NCBI RefSeq assembly: GCF_000422885.1
Contig: NZ_AUGX01000009.1
Location: 310,001-374,000, forward strand
From: Ottowia thiooxydans DSM 14619
Lineage (GTDB): Bacteria > Pseudomonadota > Gammaproteobacteria > Burkholderiales > Burkholderiaceae_C
DNA length: 64,000 nt
Reading direction: 5' to 3'
The translations under genes were made by a program, and so were the position numbers. This document shows, piece after piece, positions 43,582 to 52,929 of this stretch. Each line of letters begins with the position of its first letter. Position 1 is the stretch's first letter. Below the pieces are notes generated by a model that saw only the letters and a program-made list of their open reading frames with translations, was not told where the DNA came from and ran no database searches.

Positions 43582-44809
43582 GTTCGTCTGGCGAGCCGCC
43601 CAGGCCAACGGACAACTCGTCGAAGGCCGGACCGAGGCTGCGGCAAGTGCAGCCGTCTTGCGTCAGCTGCGCGAGCGTGGACTGACGCCTATCCATGTGG
43701 AAGACGCGGCCTTGAGTCGTGCCAGCACCAAGGGTGTGCCCGGGCTGCGCGTGAATACGCGGATCGACAAAAGCGCCGTCAAGGCGGCCGATGTTCTGAC
43801 ACTGACCACTGAACTTTCCATCATGCTGCGTGCAGGCTTGGCACTCGACAATGCGCTGCGCGTCTTGATCGAGATGAGCCACAAGCCCAGCGTGAGTGTC
43901 TTGCTCGAATCCATCCTGGAAGACGTGAAGGGCGGCGCTACGTTCAGTCGTGCGCTAACCGTGCACCGCGAACATTTCGGCGATTTTTATATCAATATGG
44001 TGCGCTCTGGTGAGGCCAGTGGCCAGATGTCGCAAGTCCTTGAGCGCCTGGTCTCTCATATGGAGCGGCTGCGAGCGCTGCGCGAAAGCGTGGTCTCCGC
44101 CACTTTGTACCCGGCCATTTTGCTGGGCGTGGCGGTGATCTCGCTGGTAGCCATGCTGGGTTTCGTGGTGCCCCAGTTCGAGCAGCTTTTCAAGGATATG
44201 GGAGACGCATTGCCCATGCCCACGCGCATTGTCATGGTGCTGGGGCAAGTCTTTCGCAGCTACGGGCCCATTCTTTTGCCTGTGCTCATACTCGTGGCCT
44301 GGCTGATGTTGCGCTGGCTGCGCTCGCCCTCAGGCCGTGCCAAATGGCAGAACTGGTTGCTGGGCTTGCCCATTCTTGGCCCATTGCTTCACAAATACGA
44401 GTTAACGCTGTTCTCGCGCTCGTTGGGCACCCTGCTAGGCAACGGCGTACCTCTGCTGACGGCGCTGCACATTGCCACTGAAACGGTAGGAAATCAGCGC
44501 TTGCGCGAGTCGCTCGCCAAGATGGCGCCCATGGTGAAAGAGGGCACACGGATGGTCGTTGCCATGCAATCCGCTCAGATCTTTGAACCTTTGGCTATCA
44601 ACCTGGTCAGAGTGGGAGAAGAAACGGGTCGAATCGGGCCCATGATGACCGAGTTGGCCGATATCCTGAACCGTGACGTGGAAACCGGCATCAAACGTTC
44701 GCTCACTTTGCTGGAGCCAATTCTTATTTTGGTGCTGGGCGTATTGATCGCCGCCATCATTGTTTCTATTTTGCTTGGCATCCTGTCAGTCAACGATCTT
44801 GCCCGATAA
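43574..44809 (+). CDS. gspF: Type II secretion inner-membrane protein GspF
   Basis: The 411-residue protein begins MPEFVWRAAQANGQLVEGR and has two GspF repeats (LTTELSIMLRAGLALDNALR, and ELTLFSRSLGTLLGNGVPLL) with three membrane helices, ending in a long hydrophobic helix. It is the inner-membrane platform that couples GspE to the pseudopilus. Confidence 0.95.
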   Translation: MPEFVWRAAQANGQLVEGRTEAAASAAVLRQLRERGLTPIHVEDAALSRASTKGVPGLRVNTRIDKSAVKAADVLTLTTELSIMLRAGLALDNALRVLIEMSHKPSVSVLLESILEDVKGGATFSRALTVHREHFGDFYINMVRSGEASGQMSQVLERLVSHMERLRALRESVVSATLYPAILLGVAVISLVAMLGFVVPQFEQLFKDMGDALPMPTRIVMVLGQVFRSYGPILLPVLILVAWLMLRWLRSPSGRAKWQNWLLGLPILGPLLHKYELTLFSRSLGTLLGNGVPLLTALHIATETVGNQRLRESLAKMAPMVKEGTRMVVAMQSAQIFEPLAINLVRVGEETGRIGPMMTELADILNRDVETGIKRSLTLLEPILILVLGVLIAAIIVSILLGILSVNDLAR

Positions 44810-44834
44810 ACCCTGTAAAGAGAGAAAAAGCGCC

Positions 44835-45299
44835 ATGACACCTTCTGCGCTGCGCCAGCGTCCTTCCTTGACTTTGCCCACTTCCAACCAGCGTCGCAGT
44901 CGGGGTTTTACCCTGATTGAATTGCTGGTTGTGCTGGCTATTCTTACCTTGCTAGCCGGTATCGTCGGCCCCCGTGTGCTGAACCAGTTAGGGGGTGCCA
45001 AATCCAAAACCGCCGCACTGCAAATCTCCGATATTGATAAAGCGCTTGAAATCTACAAGCTGGATACCGGCCGTTACCCGAGCAGCGCCGAAGGCTTGCA
45101 AGCGCTCACTGTCAAGCCCGGCTCAGCCAACGGCTGGAATGGTCCTTATCTGAAGGGCGGCGTTCCGAACGACCCTTGGGGCAATCCATACCGCTATGCC
45201 AACCCCGGCCCTAATGGCGGCATCGAAATCCTTTCGCTCGGCGGTGACAACGCCCCCGGTGGCGAAAGCGAAAACGCCGACGTACGGAACGTGAACTGA
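44835..45299 (+). CDS. gspG: Major pseudopilin GspG
   Basis: The 154-residue prepilin has a 24-residue leader ending RSRG then FTLIELLVVLAILTLLAGIVG, followed by GGAKSKTAALQISDIDKALE and the C-terminal PNDPWGNPYRY and LSLGGDNAPGG calcium-loop region. It is the main subunit of the pseudopilus. AGAGAGAAAAAGCGCC precedes the ATG. The leader is longer than usual. Confidence 0.95.
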   Translation: MTPSALRQRPSLTLPTSNQRRSRGFTLIELLVVLAILTLLAGIVGPRVLNQLGGAKSKTAALQISDIDKALEIYKLDTGRYPSSAEGLQALTVKPGSANGWNGPYLKGGVPNDPWGNPYRYANPGPNGGIEILSLGGDNAPGGESENADVRNVN

Positions 45300-45387
45300 G
45301 TTTTCTCGGTTCTTGAAGCAGAAAGCGATGCAGCACTCCTGGAGCGCTGACGGGGCTAAGGGATATTCCCTTCAGGCCCGGCTTGCT

Positions 45388-45421
45388 CCTTCCCCCTCTG
45401 GGGGAAGGTTGGGATGGGGGC
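45388..45421 (+). repeat. Dispersed hairpin repeat inside the gspH leader region
   Basis: CCTTCCCCCTCTGGGGGAAGG forms a hairpin and is followed by TTGGGATGGGGG, matching the CCCTCTCCC...GGGAGAGGG GTGGGGTGAGGG pattern of the composite repeats at 3325-3360 and 28775-28805. It interrupts the spacer between gspG and the coding part of gspH. Confidence 0.65.
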
Positions 45422-45516
45422 GCGCCCCGCGTTCCCAAGCTCACCCGCTCCATGCACCCCGCAGACTCGCGCCATCGAGTCCGTCCCTCGGTGGAAATAA
45501 GGCGAGCGTCCGGCGT

Positions 45517-45960
45517 GTGCAGCGCGGTTTCACCCTCATTGAAATCATGGTGGTGATGGCCCTGATGGCTTTGCTAGTCGGCCTGGTACCCATCGCTTTT
45601 GGCCGCTTGAACGAATCTGCCCAATACCGCGAAACCGTGCGCGCAGTCCTTACCGATATGCGCACGGCACGCTATCTCGCGCAGAGTGGCGGTGCTGACG
45701 TTCGTTTTGCGGTCAACCTTAATCAACGCAGCTTCGGTGTTGAAGGCCGCAAGCGCCATATCGTTCCCGAACCTTTGAAAATTCGCGCCGTCATGGCCCA
45801 GCAGGAAGCAGATGCCAATGGAGACATGGCGATTCGTTTCCTCCCCACTGGCGGCGCCAGCGGTGGCAGCGTGGACCTGCTTCGCCCCTCGGGTGGCGGT
45901 GTGAGATTGCGCGTCGACTGGTTTACGGGCCGGGTCGAACAAGAGCCAGTCGGTCCATGA
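45517..45960 (+). CDS. gspH: Minor pseudopilin GspH
   Basis: With a GTG start at 45517 the 147-residue prepilin reads MQRG then FTLIEIMVVMALMALLVG, a normal leader; the body has VRAVLTDMRTARYLAQSGG and FTGRVEQEPVGP. The frame is open to an ATG at 45328 (210 residues), but this would give a 67-residue leader made partly of dispersed-repeat sequence, unlike any prepilin. AAGG lies 14 bases before the GTG, so initiation is weak. gspI overlaps the stop as ATGA. Confidence 0.75.
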   Translation: MQRGFTLIEIMVVMALMALLVGLVPIAFGRLNESAQYRETVRAVLTDMRTARYLAQSGGADVRFAVNLNQRSFGVEGRKRHIVPEPLKIRAVMAQQEADANGDMAIRFLPTGGASGGSVDLLRPSGGGVRLRVDWFTGRVEQEPVGP

Positions 45961-46376
45961 GCTTAAGTTCAGGACCTATCCGGGGCCGTGCTCAAGGTTT
46001 TTCGCTGCTTGAGATCCTTGTGGCTTTTGCCATCATGGCTATAGCGCTGGGCATGCTTTATCGAGTCATGGGCAATAACGCCCGCCACACGGGCCAACTC
46101 GCGGGCCAGGAGCGCGCGATAGTCTTGGCACAGTCGCTGCTGGCCGCGTATCAAGTGGTTCCCGCAGAGGGCGTTCAAGCCACAGGTGAGACAGCTGGAT
46201 ACTCCTGGGCCCTGCAAAGCACACCGTATGCCACGCCCGCGAACAACGAAGCTCGCGCTGCGCGGCTGCAGGAGTTGCGCATCACAATTCAGTGGGCAGA
46301 TGGCAACAATCAGCGCAGCTATACGCTCGCAAGTCTGCGTCCCGAACGGCGGCCGCTGCCAGGAGGGCGCTTATGA
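45957..46376 (+). CDS. gspI: Minor pseudopilin GspI
   Basis: The 139-residue prepilin has Gly14 then FSLLEILVAFAIMAIALGML and QLAGQERAIVLAQSLLA, typical of GspI. It overlaps gspH and gspJ by ATGA, so it is translationally coupled. GspI, J and K form the pseudopilus tip. Confidence 0.92.
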   Translation: MSLSSGPIRGRAQGFSLLEILVAFAIMAIALGMLYRVMGNNARHTGQLAGQERAIVLAQSLLAAYQVVPAEGVQATGETAGYSWALQSTPYATPANNEARAARLQELRITIQWADGNNQRSYTLASLRPERRPLPGGRL

Positions 46377-47047
46377 CAGCCTGTCGTTTTGCTGATAGGC
46401 CTCTTTTGGGTGCTGGAACCATCCGTGGGTTCACGCTCGTCGAAGTATTGATCGCCCTGACTCTGCTCTCACTCCTGATGCTCGGACTCACTGGAGCCAT
46501 GCGCGCCATGAGCCAGACGAGTGAAGGCATTGAAAGGCGCATCGACGCTACAGATCGTCTGCGCGTGGCGAGTGCTCTGCTCAACTCCGTACTCAGCGAG
46601 GCCTCGGTTCGTCGTTTGCCAGACGGAGCCAACCGGCAAGCTATTTTTTTTGAAGCCACCCCTAATTCACTCGCCTGGATAGGCGTCATGCCGGCGCGTT
46701 ACGGCGTGGGTGGGCGCCATTACATGCGCTTGGCGCTGGAAGGCTCTCAAGTCGTGTTGCGCTATGCCCCCTGGACAGGGGCTCCGGTTTACTCCGAGTG
46801 GGCGAGTGCAAGTGCACAGGTCGTAGCGGAGACCGTTTCGGGGTTCGATCTGCGGTATCTGGAGCCGGAATCCCTTCAGTGGCTGGCGGCTTGGCCACCT
46901 CCGGACTTGCGGCCTAATGTTGTACTGCCCTCGGCCATTGAAGCCACGATTCATGGCGTCAATCCGCCTTGGCCGTCGCTGGTGGTCTCTGTGCGAGGTC
47001 TGGCTGCCACAGATCCATCTATCGTGAGAGGGGCGTGGGGACCATGA
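46373..47047 (+). CDS. gspJ: Minor pseudopilin GspJ
   Basis: The 224-residue prepilin has Gly19 then FTLVEVLIALTLLSLLMLGL, and GIERRIDATDRLRVASALL. AGGAGGG lies upstream of the ATG at 46373. ATGA overlaps with gspI before it and gspK after it. Confidence 0.92.
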   Translation: MTACRFADRPLLGAGTIRGFTLVEVLIALTLLSLLMLGLTGAMRAMSQTSEGIERRIDATDRLRVASALLNSVLSEASVRRLPDGANRQAIFFEATPNSLAWIGVMPARYGVGGRHYMRLALEGSQVVLRYAPWTGAPVYSEWASASAQVVAETVSGFDLRYLEPESLQWLAAWPPPDLRPNVVLPSAIEATIHGVNPPWPSLVVSVRGLAATDPSIVRGAWGP

Positions 47048-47895
47048 GCACCATGAGCACACCACGCCTTGATCGCCGCCATGCAGGCATGGCTTTGATC
47101 GCCGTCCTCTGGATCGTTGCCGCCTTGAGTTTGCTGGTGGTTGGCATGTCCCAAACGGTTCGGCAGCAGATTCTTGTTGCGGGAATGCAACGCGACGAAG
47201 TGGTCGGGCAGGCCCTGGGGGAGGCTGCGGTGGCGCTGACGCTGCAAGAGTTACAGGTGGCTCCACAGCGCCCTCGTGGCGTCGTTCAGATCAACCAGCG
47301 GTTCGACGGCGTCGACATGGCGGTAGAAGTCATGCCACTCAACGGTTTGATTTCTCTCAACGGCGCTGGCCCGGCTTTGCTGGCCAACGTACTCCGGGTA
47401 GCAGGGGGGCTAAACTCTTCCGCTGCCGATGCGCTGGCCTTTGCCATGGTGCAATGGCGGGACGAGCGTGCCGAAGGAAGTGACAAACGTTGGTTTGAAG
47501 CCGTTGAAGATATTCTTCTGGTGCCTGGCTTTGACTATGCGCTGTATGAGCGCGTGAATTCCGTCTTTACGGCGGTGACACGCAGCGGAGGTGTGAATCC
47601 GATGGCCGCTCCACCGGAGGTACTCGCCGTGTTGGCAGATGGTAACTTGGCGCGCGCCGCCAGCATCGCTCAGAGCCGGACAGGCGCCGATGCCAACGTA
47701 GATACCAGCTCCCTCAATCAGGGCTTTGTGGCCAGGGGCGGTGCAGATGAATATCGAATTTCGGTCAAGGTTCCGCTGGAAGAAGGCAAAATGCTGCTCC
47801 TGACGCGAGATATTGGCCTGAGCCCTACCCCCTCCGGCGATCCCTGGCGCGTATTTTCCGCGGCGCGCCGAATCAAGTCCGCCTCCTCGTCCTGA
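47044..47895 (+). CDS. gspK: Minor pseudopilin GspK
   Basis: The 283-residue protein has Gly15 then MALIAVLWIVAALSLLVVGM, without Glu at position 5, as usual for GspK. A helical domain with LNSSAADALAFAMVQWRDER follows, and NPMAAPPEVLAVLADGN near the end. It caps the pseudopilus. The ATG at 47044 overlaps the gspJ stop; the frame opens earlier, but without a prepilin leader. Confidence 0.92.
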   Translation: MSTMSTPRLDRRHAGMALIAVLWIVAALSLLVVGMSQTVRQQILVAGMQRDEVVGQALGEAAVALTLQELQVAPQRPRGVVQINQRFDGVDMAVEVMPLNGLISLNGAGPALLANVLRVAGGLNSSAADALAFAMVQWRDERAEGSDKRWFEAVEDILLVPGFDYALYERVNSVFTAVTRSGGVNPMAAPPEVLAVLADGNLARAASIAQSRTGADANVDTSSLNQGFVARGGADEYRISVKVPLEEGKMLLLTRDIGLSPTPSGDPWRVFSAARRIKSASSS

Positions 47896-47920
47896 CTTCA
47901 GGAAGTGCTTATTTTCAATA

Positions 47921-49042
47921 ATGCTTGCATCAAGCCCTGATCAACGTCGTTTTTTCGGCCTGGACATCTCCCAATGGCCAAGCCAATGGTCCGCAGCTGG
48001 AGATTTGCTGCTGCGCTCGCGCGCGCTTCAATGGCTCGCGCCTGTTGTTCGTGTCCAGTTGACTCAGGCCAACGGCCAGACCAGCGCATGGGACATGGTG
48101 CAAGGCGTGGCGGCCTACCCTGTAGAAGGGCAAAGCGCACGCGGTGATCAAGGCAGTGAACTCCTGGCTATCGAACTCTTGCCGGAGCAGGTATTGCGTC
48201 GCCAACTGGTGCTGCCGCAGCTTGCGCGCGCTGATCTTGCCCGAGCGGTGGCACTTGAGGTGGCCGCCATATCACCGTTTCCGCCAGAACGCACTGCCAG
48301 CGCCTTCGCCGCACGGCCCGGCCCCGGGGGAGACACCCTGTCAATAGACGTGGCGCTGACCTCCACACAGGAAATCGACAAGCGTCTGGAGCAGGTATCT
48401 GGCGCGGCTGGCAGCACGGCATTGGCGAGCTCAGCCAATGCTGAAATCTGGGTGTTACCCGGCAATTCCACCAACGCTCGTGAAACCTGCGTACCGCTGG
48501 TGTTCGAAGGCTACGGCGGCGCCGAGCGCAAGCGGCGAGCTGCACGTGTTCTCGGCGTACGGATAGCGCTTCTGGCACTGGCTTTGCTTCTGCTGATTGC
48601 AGTGGCGGTCACGCCCACTGTGCAGGCCACACTGAGAGCAGCACAGGCGCAGCAGGCTTTTGACCAATTGAACATCAAGGCTAAGCCACAACTCGCTCAA
48701 CGGGAGGAAGTGGTGAAGCAGACGGAGCGCCTGCAAACCATTGCTAAGCTTGCCGAGCAACAATTGGCGCCGCTGCCAGTGCTTGACATGCTCACCAAGG
48801 CCCTTCCTGACAGTGCCTGGCTTTCCAACCTGCGGCAGGAGGGCGCTAAAGTCACCATCAATGGTATTGCCGACGATGCAGCTGCTTTGGTGCGCATCCT
48901 GGGCAACCAACCCGGCGTTGCCGGCGTGCGTTCGCCATCTCCGGCCACGCGCGTTGGTAACAGCAATAAAGAGTCTTTCTCGCTCGAGCTTACGCTCGAT
49001 CCTGCCGTCTACGGTATGTTGCGCACAGGAGTCGCACCATGA
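47921..49042 (+). CDS. gspL: Type II secretion protein GspL (PilN-like)
   Basis: The 373-residue protein has an N-terminal actin-like cytoplasmic region (RRFFGLDISQWPSQW), a membrane helix near residues 208-225 (ALLALALLLLIAVAV) and a periplasmic ferredoxin-like end. The form resembles the PilMN-like GspL of Comamonadaceae rather than the enterobacterial one. It links GspE to GspM. It starts 25 bp after gspK. Confidence 0.85.
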   Translation: MLASSPDQRRFFGLDISQWPSQWSAAGDLLLRSRALQWLAPVVRVQLTQANGQTSAWDMVQGVAAYPVEGQSARGDQGSELLAIELLPEQVLRRQLVLPQLARADLARAVALEVAAISPFPPERTASAFAARPGPGGDTLSIDVALTSTQEIDKRLEQVSGAAGSTALASSANAEIWVLPGNSTNARETCVPLVFEGYGGAERKRRAARVLGVRIALLALALLLLIAVAVTPTVQATLRAAQAQQAFDQLNIKAKPQLAQREEVVKQTERLQTIAKLAEQQLAPLPVLDMLTKALPDSAWLSNLRQEGAKVTINGIADDAAALVRILGNQPGVAGVRSPSPATRVGNSNKESFSLELTLDPAVYGMLRTGVAP

Positions 49043-49614
49043 GCGGGGAGGGAATTTCCATCAAACGCAAATCTCTGCGCCCTGAGCATGCATGGCTTCT
49101 GGCAGGTGCGGCCTTGCTGGCCGCAGTGCTGATCGCCGGTGTCGGCTATGTGGTGGCACGGCACCATGAAGCCACCCGCGTTATGGAGCAGCTCGAGCCC
49201 CGCTTTGCGCGTGTGGCAGGCCTGCGTGCCAGCGGCGAGCGTTTACGAACCACCGAGCGGGCTCTTTCGGACAACTTCGCACGCCTAGCCTACGGCGCAG
49301 AAGGTGATCCTGCCCAGGCGGGGAATGCGGCGCTGCAGCAATTGCGCACGGCGATGACTGCACGCGGCCTCCAAGTCGCCAGCAGCCAGGTGCTACCTGC
49401 CCGCGAAGACGGGAACTTACTGCGCATTGGCCTCAATATGCGCGTGGAAGGCGATTTGCCTGCGCTGCGCGACTTCCAGCGTGACATGGCCGCGAACACA
49501 CAGACGCCCATCATATTTATCGAGAACACCCAGCTCGCTAACCAACCCGCACCAGGGCGTCCGAACAACATAGTGGCACAACTTAATCTGTTCGTGCTGA
49601 AGGTGCGCCCATGA
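49039..49614 (+). CDS. gspM: Type II secretion protein GspM (PilO-like)
   Basis: The 191-residue inner-membrane protein has one N-terminal helix (WLLAGAALLAAVLIAGVGYV), a coiled segment with ALQQLRTAMTARGLQVA and a C-terminal ferredoxin-like domain (IGLNMRVEGDLPALRDFQRD). It belongs to the GspMb/PilO-like type and partners GspL. ATGA overlaps on both sides. Confidence 0.85.
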   Translation: MSGEGISIKRKSLRPEHAWLLAGAALLAAVLIAGVGYVVARHHEATRVMEQLEPRFARVAGLRASGERLRTTERALSDNFARLAYGAEGDPAQAGNAALQQLRTAMTARGLQVASSQVLPAREDGNLLRIGLNMRVEGDLPALRDFQRDMAANTQTPIIFIENTQLANQPAPGRPNNIVAQLNLFVLKVRP

Positions 49615-50333
49615 ACCGCCGCGTTACTTCCTTGCTGCTTGGGATTAACCTGTTGTTGGCCATTGCCCTTGGTTTGTTGTGGGCTGGTTTCGGAGGCGCC
49701 AACCGTTGGGAGCCGCCTAAAGCCCAGCCTCCTAATCTTGATGACGCACGTGCGGCCTTGTTGCGCCCGCATCCTGAGTCCGCTGCCGCGTTTGCGCAGA
49801 TTGTGGAGCGGCCGCTTTTTACAGCCGGCCGGCGTCCACCGCCACCTCCTGCCCCTGAAGCGGCACCGTCCGCGCCGGTGGTCCCGCCCATTGAGCTCGA
49901 CAAGGTCAAGATGTTCGGCACCATTAATGGGCCGGGACTCCGTGGGGTGCTGGCTGAAGTCGAAGGCAAGTCTCGTTTTGTGCGTAGCGGTGAGCAAATT
50001 GGTGAATGGACTTTGCGCCGTGTGCGTAGCAACGAAGCAGTTTTTGAAAAAGGTGACGAAGAGCGCGTAGTTCCCTTGCCGCTGGCCGCGGGTGCTGCGC
50101 CGAAGACTGCAGCTGCGAGCCCAACGGCCACGCCCGGAGCCAGGCCAGCACCTGCGCGAACCAGCCCCACGGCGCGCCCAGCACCGCCTTCTCTCATGTC
50201 TCAACTCCCGGGAATGGGACTTCCTCCGGCAACGCCGGCTCCACCGGCCGCGCCACCGGGCGCTTCGCCTTCCAGCAATTCGGCTACCGATGCTCCTTCT
50301 CCACCTCGGATCAGGGGATCTTGGGGGCCATGA
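49611..50333 (+). CDS. Type II secretion GspC/GspN-type inner-membrane protein
   Basis: The 240-residue protein has one N-terminal membrane helix (LLLGINLLLAIALGLLWAGF), a Pro-rich linker and a small domain VKMFGTINGPGLRGVLAEV plus RFVRSGEQIGEWTLRRV that resembles the homology region of GspC, which contacts the secretin. The C-terminal 80 residues are Ala/Pro-rich and unstructured. No PDZ domain is seen. Since no other gspC is in the operon, it probably fills that role; family assignment is uncertain. Confidence 0.7.
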   Translation: MNRRVTSLLLGINLLLAIALGLLWAGFGGANRWEPPKAQPPNLDDARAALLRPHPESAAAFAQIVERPLFTAGRRPPPPPAPEAAPSAPVVPPIELDKVKMFGTINGPGLRGVLAEVEGKSRFVRSGEQIGEWTLRRVRSNEAVFEKGDEERVVPLPLAAGAAPKTAAASPTATPGARPAPARTSPTARPAPPSLMSQLPGMGLPPATPAPPAAPPGASPSSNSATDAPSPPRIRGSWGP

Positions 50334-50505
50334 GTTATTCCAGTGCTTACATGACGGACAGTGGCGTTCACACAAGGGCTATGAAGTTGGTCGACGATAA
50401 CGCCTTGCCGTTACAGGTTTTCCTGCCCTCCAAGGGTAGGTGGCTGGGTTTGCCCCGGCCTTCGGGGCTCTCAGAGTGAAGCCCCCGTTGCTAATAGGTT
50501 CACAG

Positions 50506-52929
50506 ATGCATCCACAACGCTCCTCCCTTTCCTTGCTAGCCCTCACACTGCTGGCTGGTTGCGCCACCCAGCCCGGTTCGGCGCCAGCCGTTATGCCCGC
50601 CGCGACTGAATTAGCTGCCGCGCCCTTGCCTCAGTGGCCTGCCGCTTCCTCTGCCAGGAAGGCCGAGCCCAAACCCAAACAAGAAGAAACCGATGCCGCA
50701 CCCGTCATCATTCGTGGCAATGATCAGCTCCTGAAGGGGGTTAGCGCCGGGCCGGGCACCATCAAGGGGCAGCCCACCAGCTTCAATTTTCAGGATGCAC
50801 CCACGGCCGAGGTCGTGCAGCTCATGCTTCGCGATCTTCTGAAGGTCGATTACGTGGCCCATCCTCCGTTGCCTGGCACGATTACGCTTGTCACGCGCGC
50901 TCCCATCAGCGCTGACAAGGCGTTTAACCTGCTTGAAAGTGCGCTGCAGATCAACGGTGTGGTTCTGGCGCGCGATGCACGCGGCACCTATCACGTCGGT
51001 ACCCCGGACGCCCTGAGCTCCATCGTGGCTGCCCCGCGCGTGGCAGGTAATGGACCCTTGCCGCCAGGGTACGGCGCCATCGTCATTCCGCTGGAATATC
51101 TTGGCGCGCAGGAAATGGCCAATATTTTGCAGCCATTGGTCAAGGCCGGTTCCGTGGTGCGCGTAGACACCATGCGCAACGTGCTGGTCATGAAGGGCAC
51201 CCGGGCGGAAGCCGAAGGATGGTTGGATCTGGTGAATACCTTTGACGTCAACATCCTGCGCGGGATGTCTGTCGGAGTGTTTCCCCTCAAGCACACCTCG
51301 CCAGCTGAAGTGCAAACCGCGCTCCAGATGCTTTCCGGAACCACCCCCACGGGCACTACCCCACCCGCAGCTGCCGCACAGGGCGCCGCCGGTAACCGGG
51401 GCGCCGGGGCTCAGCCCACAGGGGTTCGGCCTGGCGCGGGCGCTGGTGGGGCTGCCGCCGCAGCTGCTGCCGCACAGCCCCCCGTCGGCGCCAATGCACT
51501 GGGAGAGGGCAGTCCATTGTTTGGCGCCGTGCGCGTGATGGCTATTGAGCGTATCAATGCCGTGCTCGTGGTGACACCGCGGTCTTCCTATCTGGATGAG
51601 ATCCGCTATTGGATCGAACAGTTTGACCGCCCCAACATGAACAGCGCAGAACCTCAGCTGTTCGTCTATAAAGTGCAGAACGGCTCTTCCGACCATCTGG
51701 CCGAGCTGCTCAATGGTATTTACGGTGGCACCGCGGCCGGCACAGGTGGAACGGGTGCCACAGGCGTGGCGCCTGGCTTGGGTACTACCAGTAACACCTC
51801 CGGAGGCTTTGGTGGTCTGGGTGGCGGTGGTGGTTTCGGCGGCGGCGGCGGTGGATTCGGCACTTCCGGCTTTGGTGGCGCTGCTTTCGGAGCCAATCCG
51901 CTCAACCGCAACGTGCCTTCCAACCAGCAGCGCGCTACTGTCAGCGGAACCACCATGTTGGGCCAATCGGTGCGCGTCATGGCGGACCGCATCAATAACA
52001 CGCTGCTCATCCATGCCAAGCCTTCTGAATATGAGCGCATAGAAACCACGCTGAAGCGACTGGATATTCAACGCGCTCAGGTACTCATCGAAGCCACCAT
52101 TGTCGAAGTGTCACTGGGCGATGGCCTGGAGTACGGCCTGCAATGGGCATTCAATAACGGAATAGGTGGTACCTCGTATCGCGGCACCGGCATGCTCAAT
52201 AACGGCACGGTTGGCATCCCGTTGCCCGCAGGTTCTACGAGCTTCAGTTTCCCCAGTGTGGGAGCTGGCGCCGGCTTTAGCTACGCCCTCGGTAACACAG
52301 CGGCCGGGATCAAGGGGATACTTAGCGCGCTTGCTCAAAAGTCGCTTGTCAAAGTCATATCCAGCCCTTCTTTGCTGGTGCTGGACAACCATGCAGCCAA
52401 TATTAGCGTGGGCACCCAGGAGCCTGTCAACGTGGGCGGTGGCATTGTCACGGGCACTGTGACGACCACGGGCAACATTCAATATAGGGATACAGGCGTC
52501 ATGCTGGGCGTGACGCCTTCGGTCAATGCGGGTGATCTGGTCACGCTCGATATCAATCAGCAAGTAACCGACGTGCTGAACGGTGACACGGCCACCCAAC
52601 AACCCAAATTCACGCAACGACAGATCCAGTCGCAGGTGGCGGTGCGCTCTGGTGACACCGTGGTGCTCGGTGGTCTCATAAAAGACAATGCCTCTACGGG
52701 TAGCAGCGGCTTGCCCGTGCTTTCCTCCATTCCCATTATTGGAGGCCTGTTTGGTAAGCAAGAGAAGAAAAGCTCCCGAACCGAGTTGCTCGTGATCTTT
52801 ACACCCCGCGTGGTGCGATCGGATGAAGATGTCCGTGCCATAAGCCGTGAACTTCGTGACCGTATGGGTGGCCTCACTGCCTCTGGTATTTCCACCTTGG
52901 TCCCCAATCCGGTTAAATCATCTCCTTAA
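50506..52929 (+). CDS. gspD: Type II secretion outer-membrane secretin GspD
   Basis: The 807-residue lipoprotein (LLAGC, Cys18) has the N0-N3 domains (FNFQDAPTAEVVQLMLRDLL, DTMRNVLVMKGTRAEAEGWL), an Ala/Pro-rich linker, a Gly-rich stretch near 431-462, the secretin domain (VLIEATIVEVSLGDGLEYGL, LVKVISSPSLLVLDNHAA, VGTQEPVNVGGG) and the C-terminal VVLGGLIKD and IPIIGGLFG motifs. It forms the gated outer-membrane channel. It follows the GspC/N gene by a 172-bp gap and is the last gene of the operon, an order seen in Comamonadaceae. The ATG at 50506 is preferred over an earlier one at 50440. Confidence 0.95.
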   Translation: MHPQRSSLSLLALTLLAGCATQPGSAPAVMPAATELAAAPLPQWPAASSARKAEPKPKQEETDAAPVIIRGNDQLLKGVSAGPGTIKGQPTSFNFQDAPTAEVVQLMLRDLLKVDYVAHPPLPGTITLVTRAPISADKAFNLLESALQINGVVLARDARGTYHVGTPDALSSIVAAPRVAGNGPLPPGYGAIVIPLEYLGAQEMANILQPLVKAGSVVRVDTMRNVLVMKGTRAEAEGWLDLVNTFDVNILRGMSVGVFPLKHTSPAEVQTALQMLSGTTPTGTTPPAAAAQGAAGNRGAGAQPTGVRPGAGAGGAAAAAAAAQPPVGANALGEGSPLFGAVRVMAIERINAVLVVTPRSSYLDEIRYWIEQFDRPNMNSAEPQLFVYKVQNGSSDHLAELLNGIYGGTAAGTGGTGATGVAPGLGTTSNTSGGFGGLGGGGGFGGGGGGFGTSGFGGAAFGANPLNRNVPSNQQRATVSGTTMLGQSVRVMADRINNTLLIHAKPSEYERIETTLKRLDIQRAQVLIEATIVEVSLGDGLEYGLQWAFNNGIGGTSYRGTGMLNNGTVGIPLPAGSTSFSFPSVGAGAGFSYALGNTAAGIKGILSALAQKSLVKVISSPSLLVLDNHAANISVGTQEPVNVGGGIVTGTVTTTGNIQYRDTGVMLGVTPSVNAGDLVTLDINQQVTDVLNGDTATQQPKFTQRQIQSQVAVRSGDTVVLGGLIKDNASTGSSGLPVLSSIPIIGGLFGKQEKKSSRTELLVIFTPRVVRSDEDVRAISRELRDRMGGLTASGISTLVPNPVKSSP

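Noticed and set aside
51780-51900. Gly-rich repetitive sequence within gspD considered as a separate repeat element
   Set aside because: It is in frame, encodes a flexible linker before the secretin domain and is common in this family.
50611-52071. A long (486-codon) open frame antisense to gspD
   Set aside because: It lies fully inside gspD on the other strand; its sequence is rich in His, Gln, Arg and Gly with no known motif, as expected from the reverse of a GC-rich coding frame.
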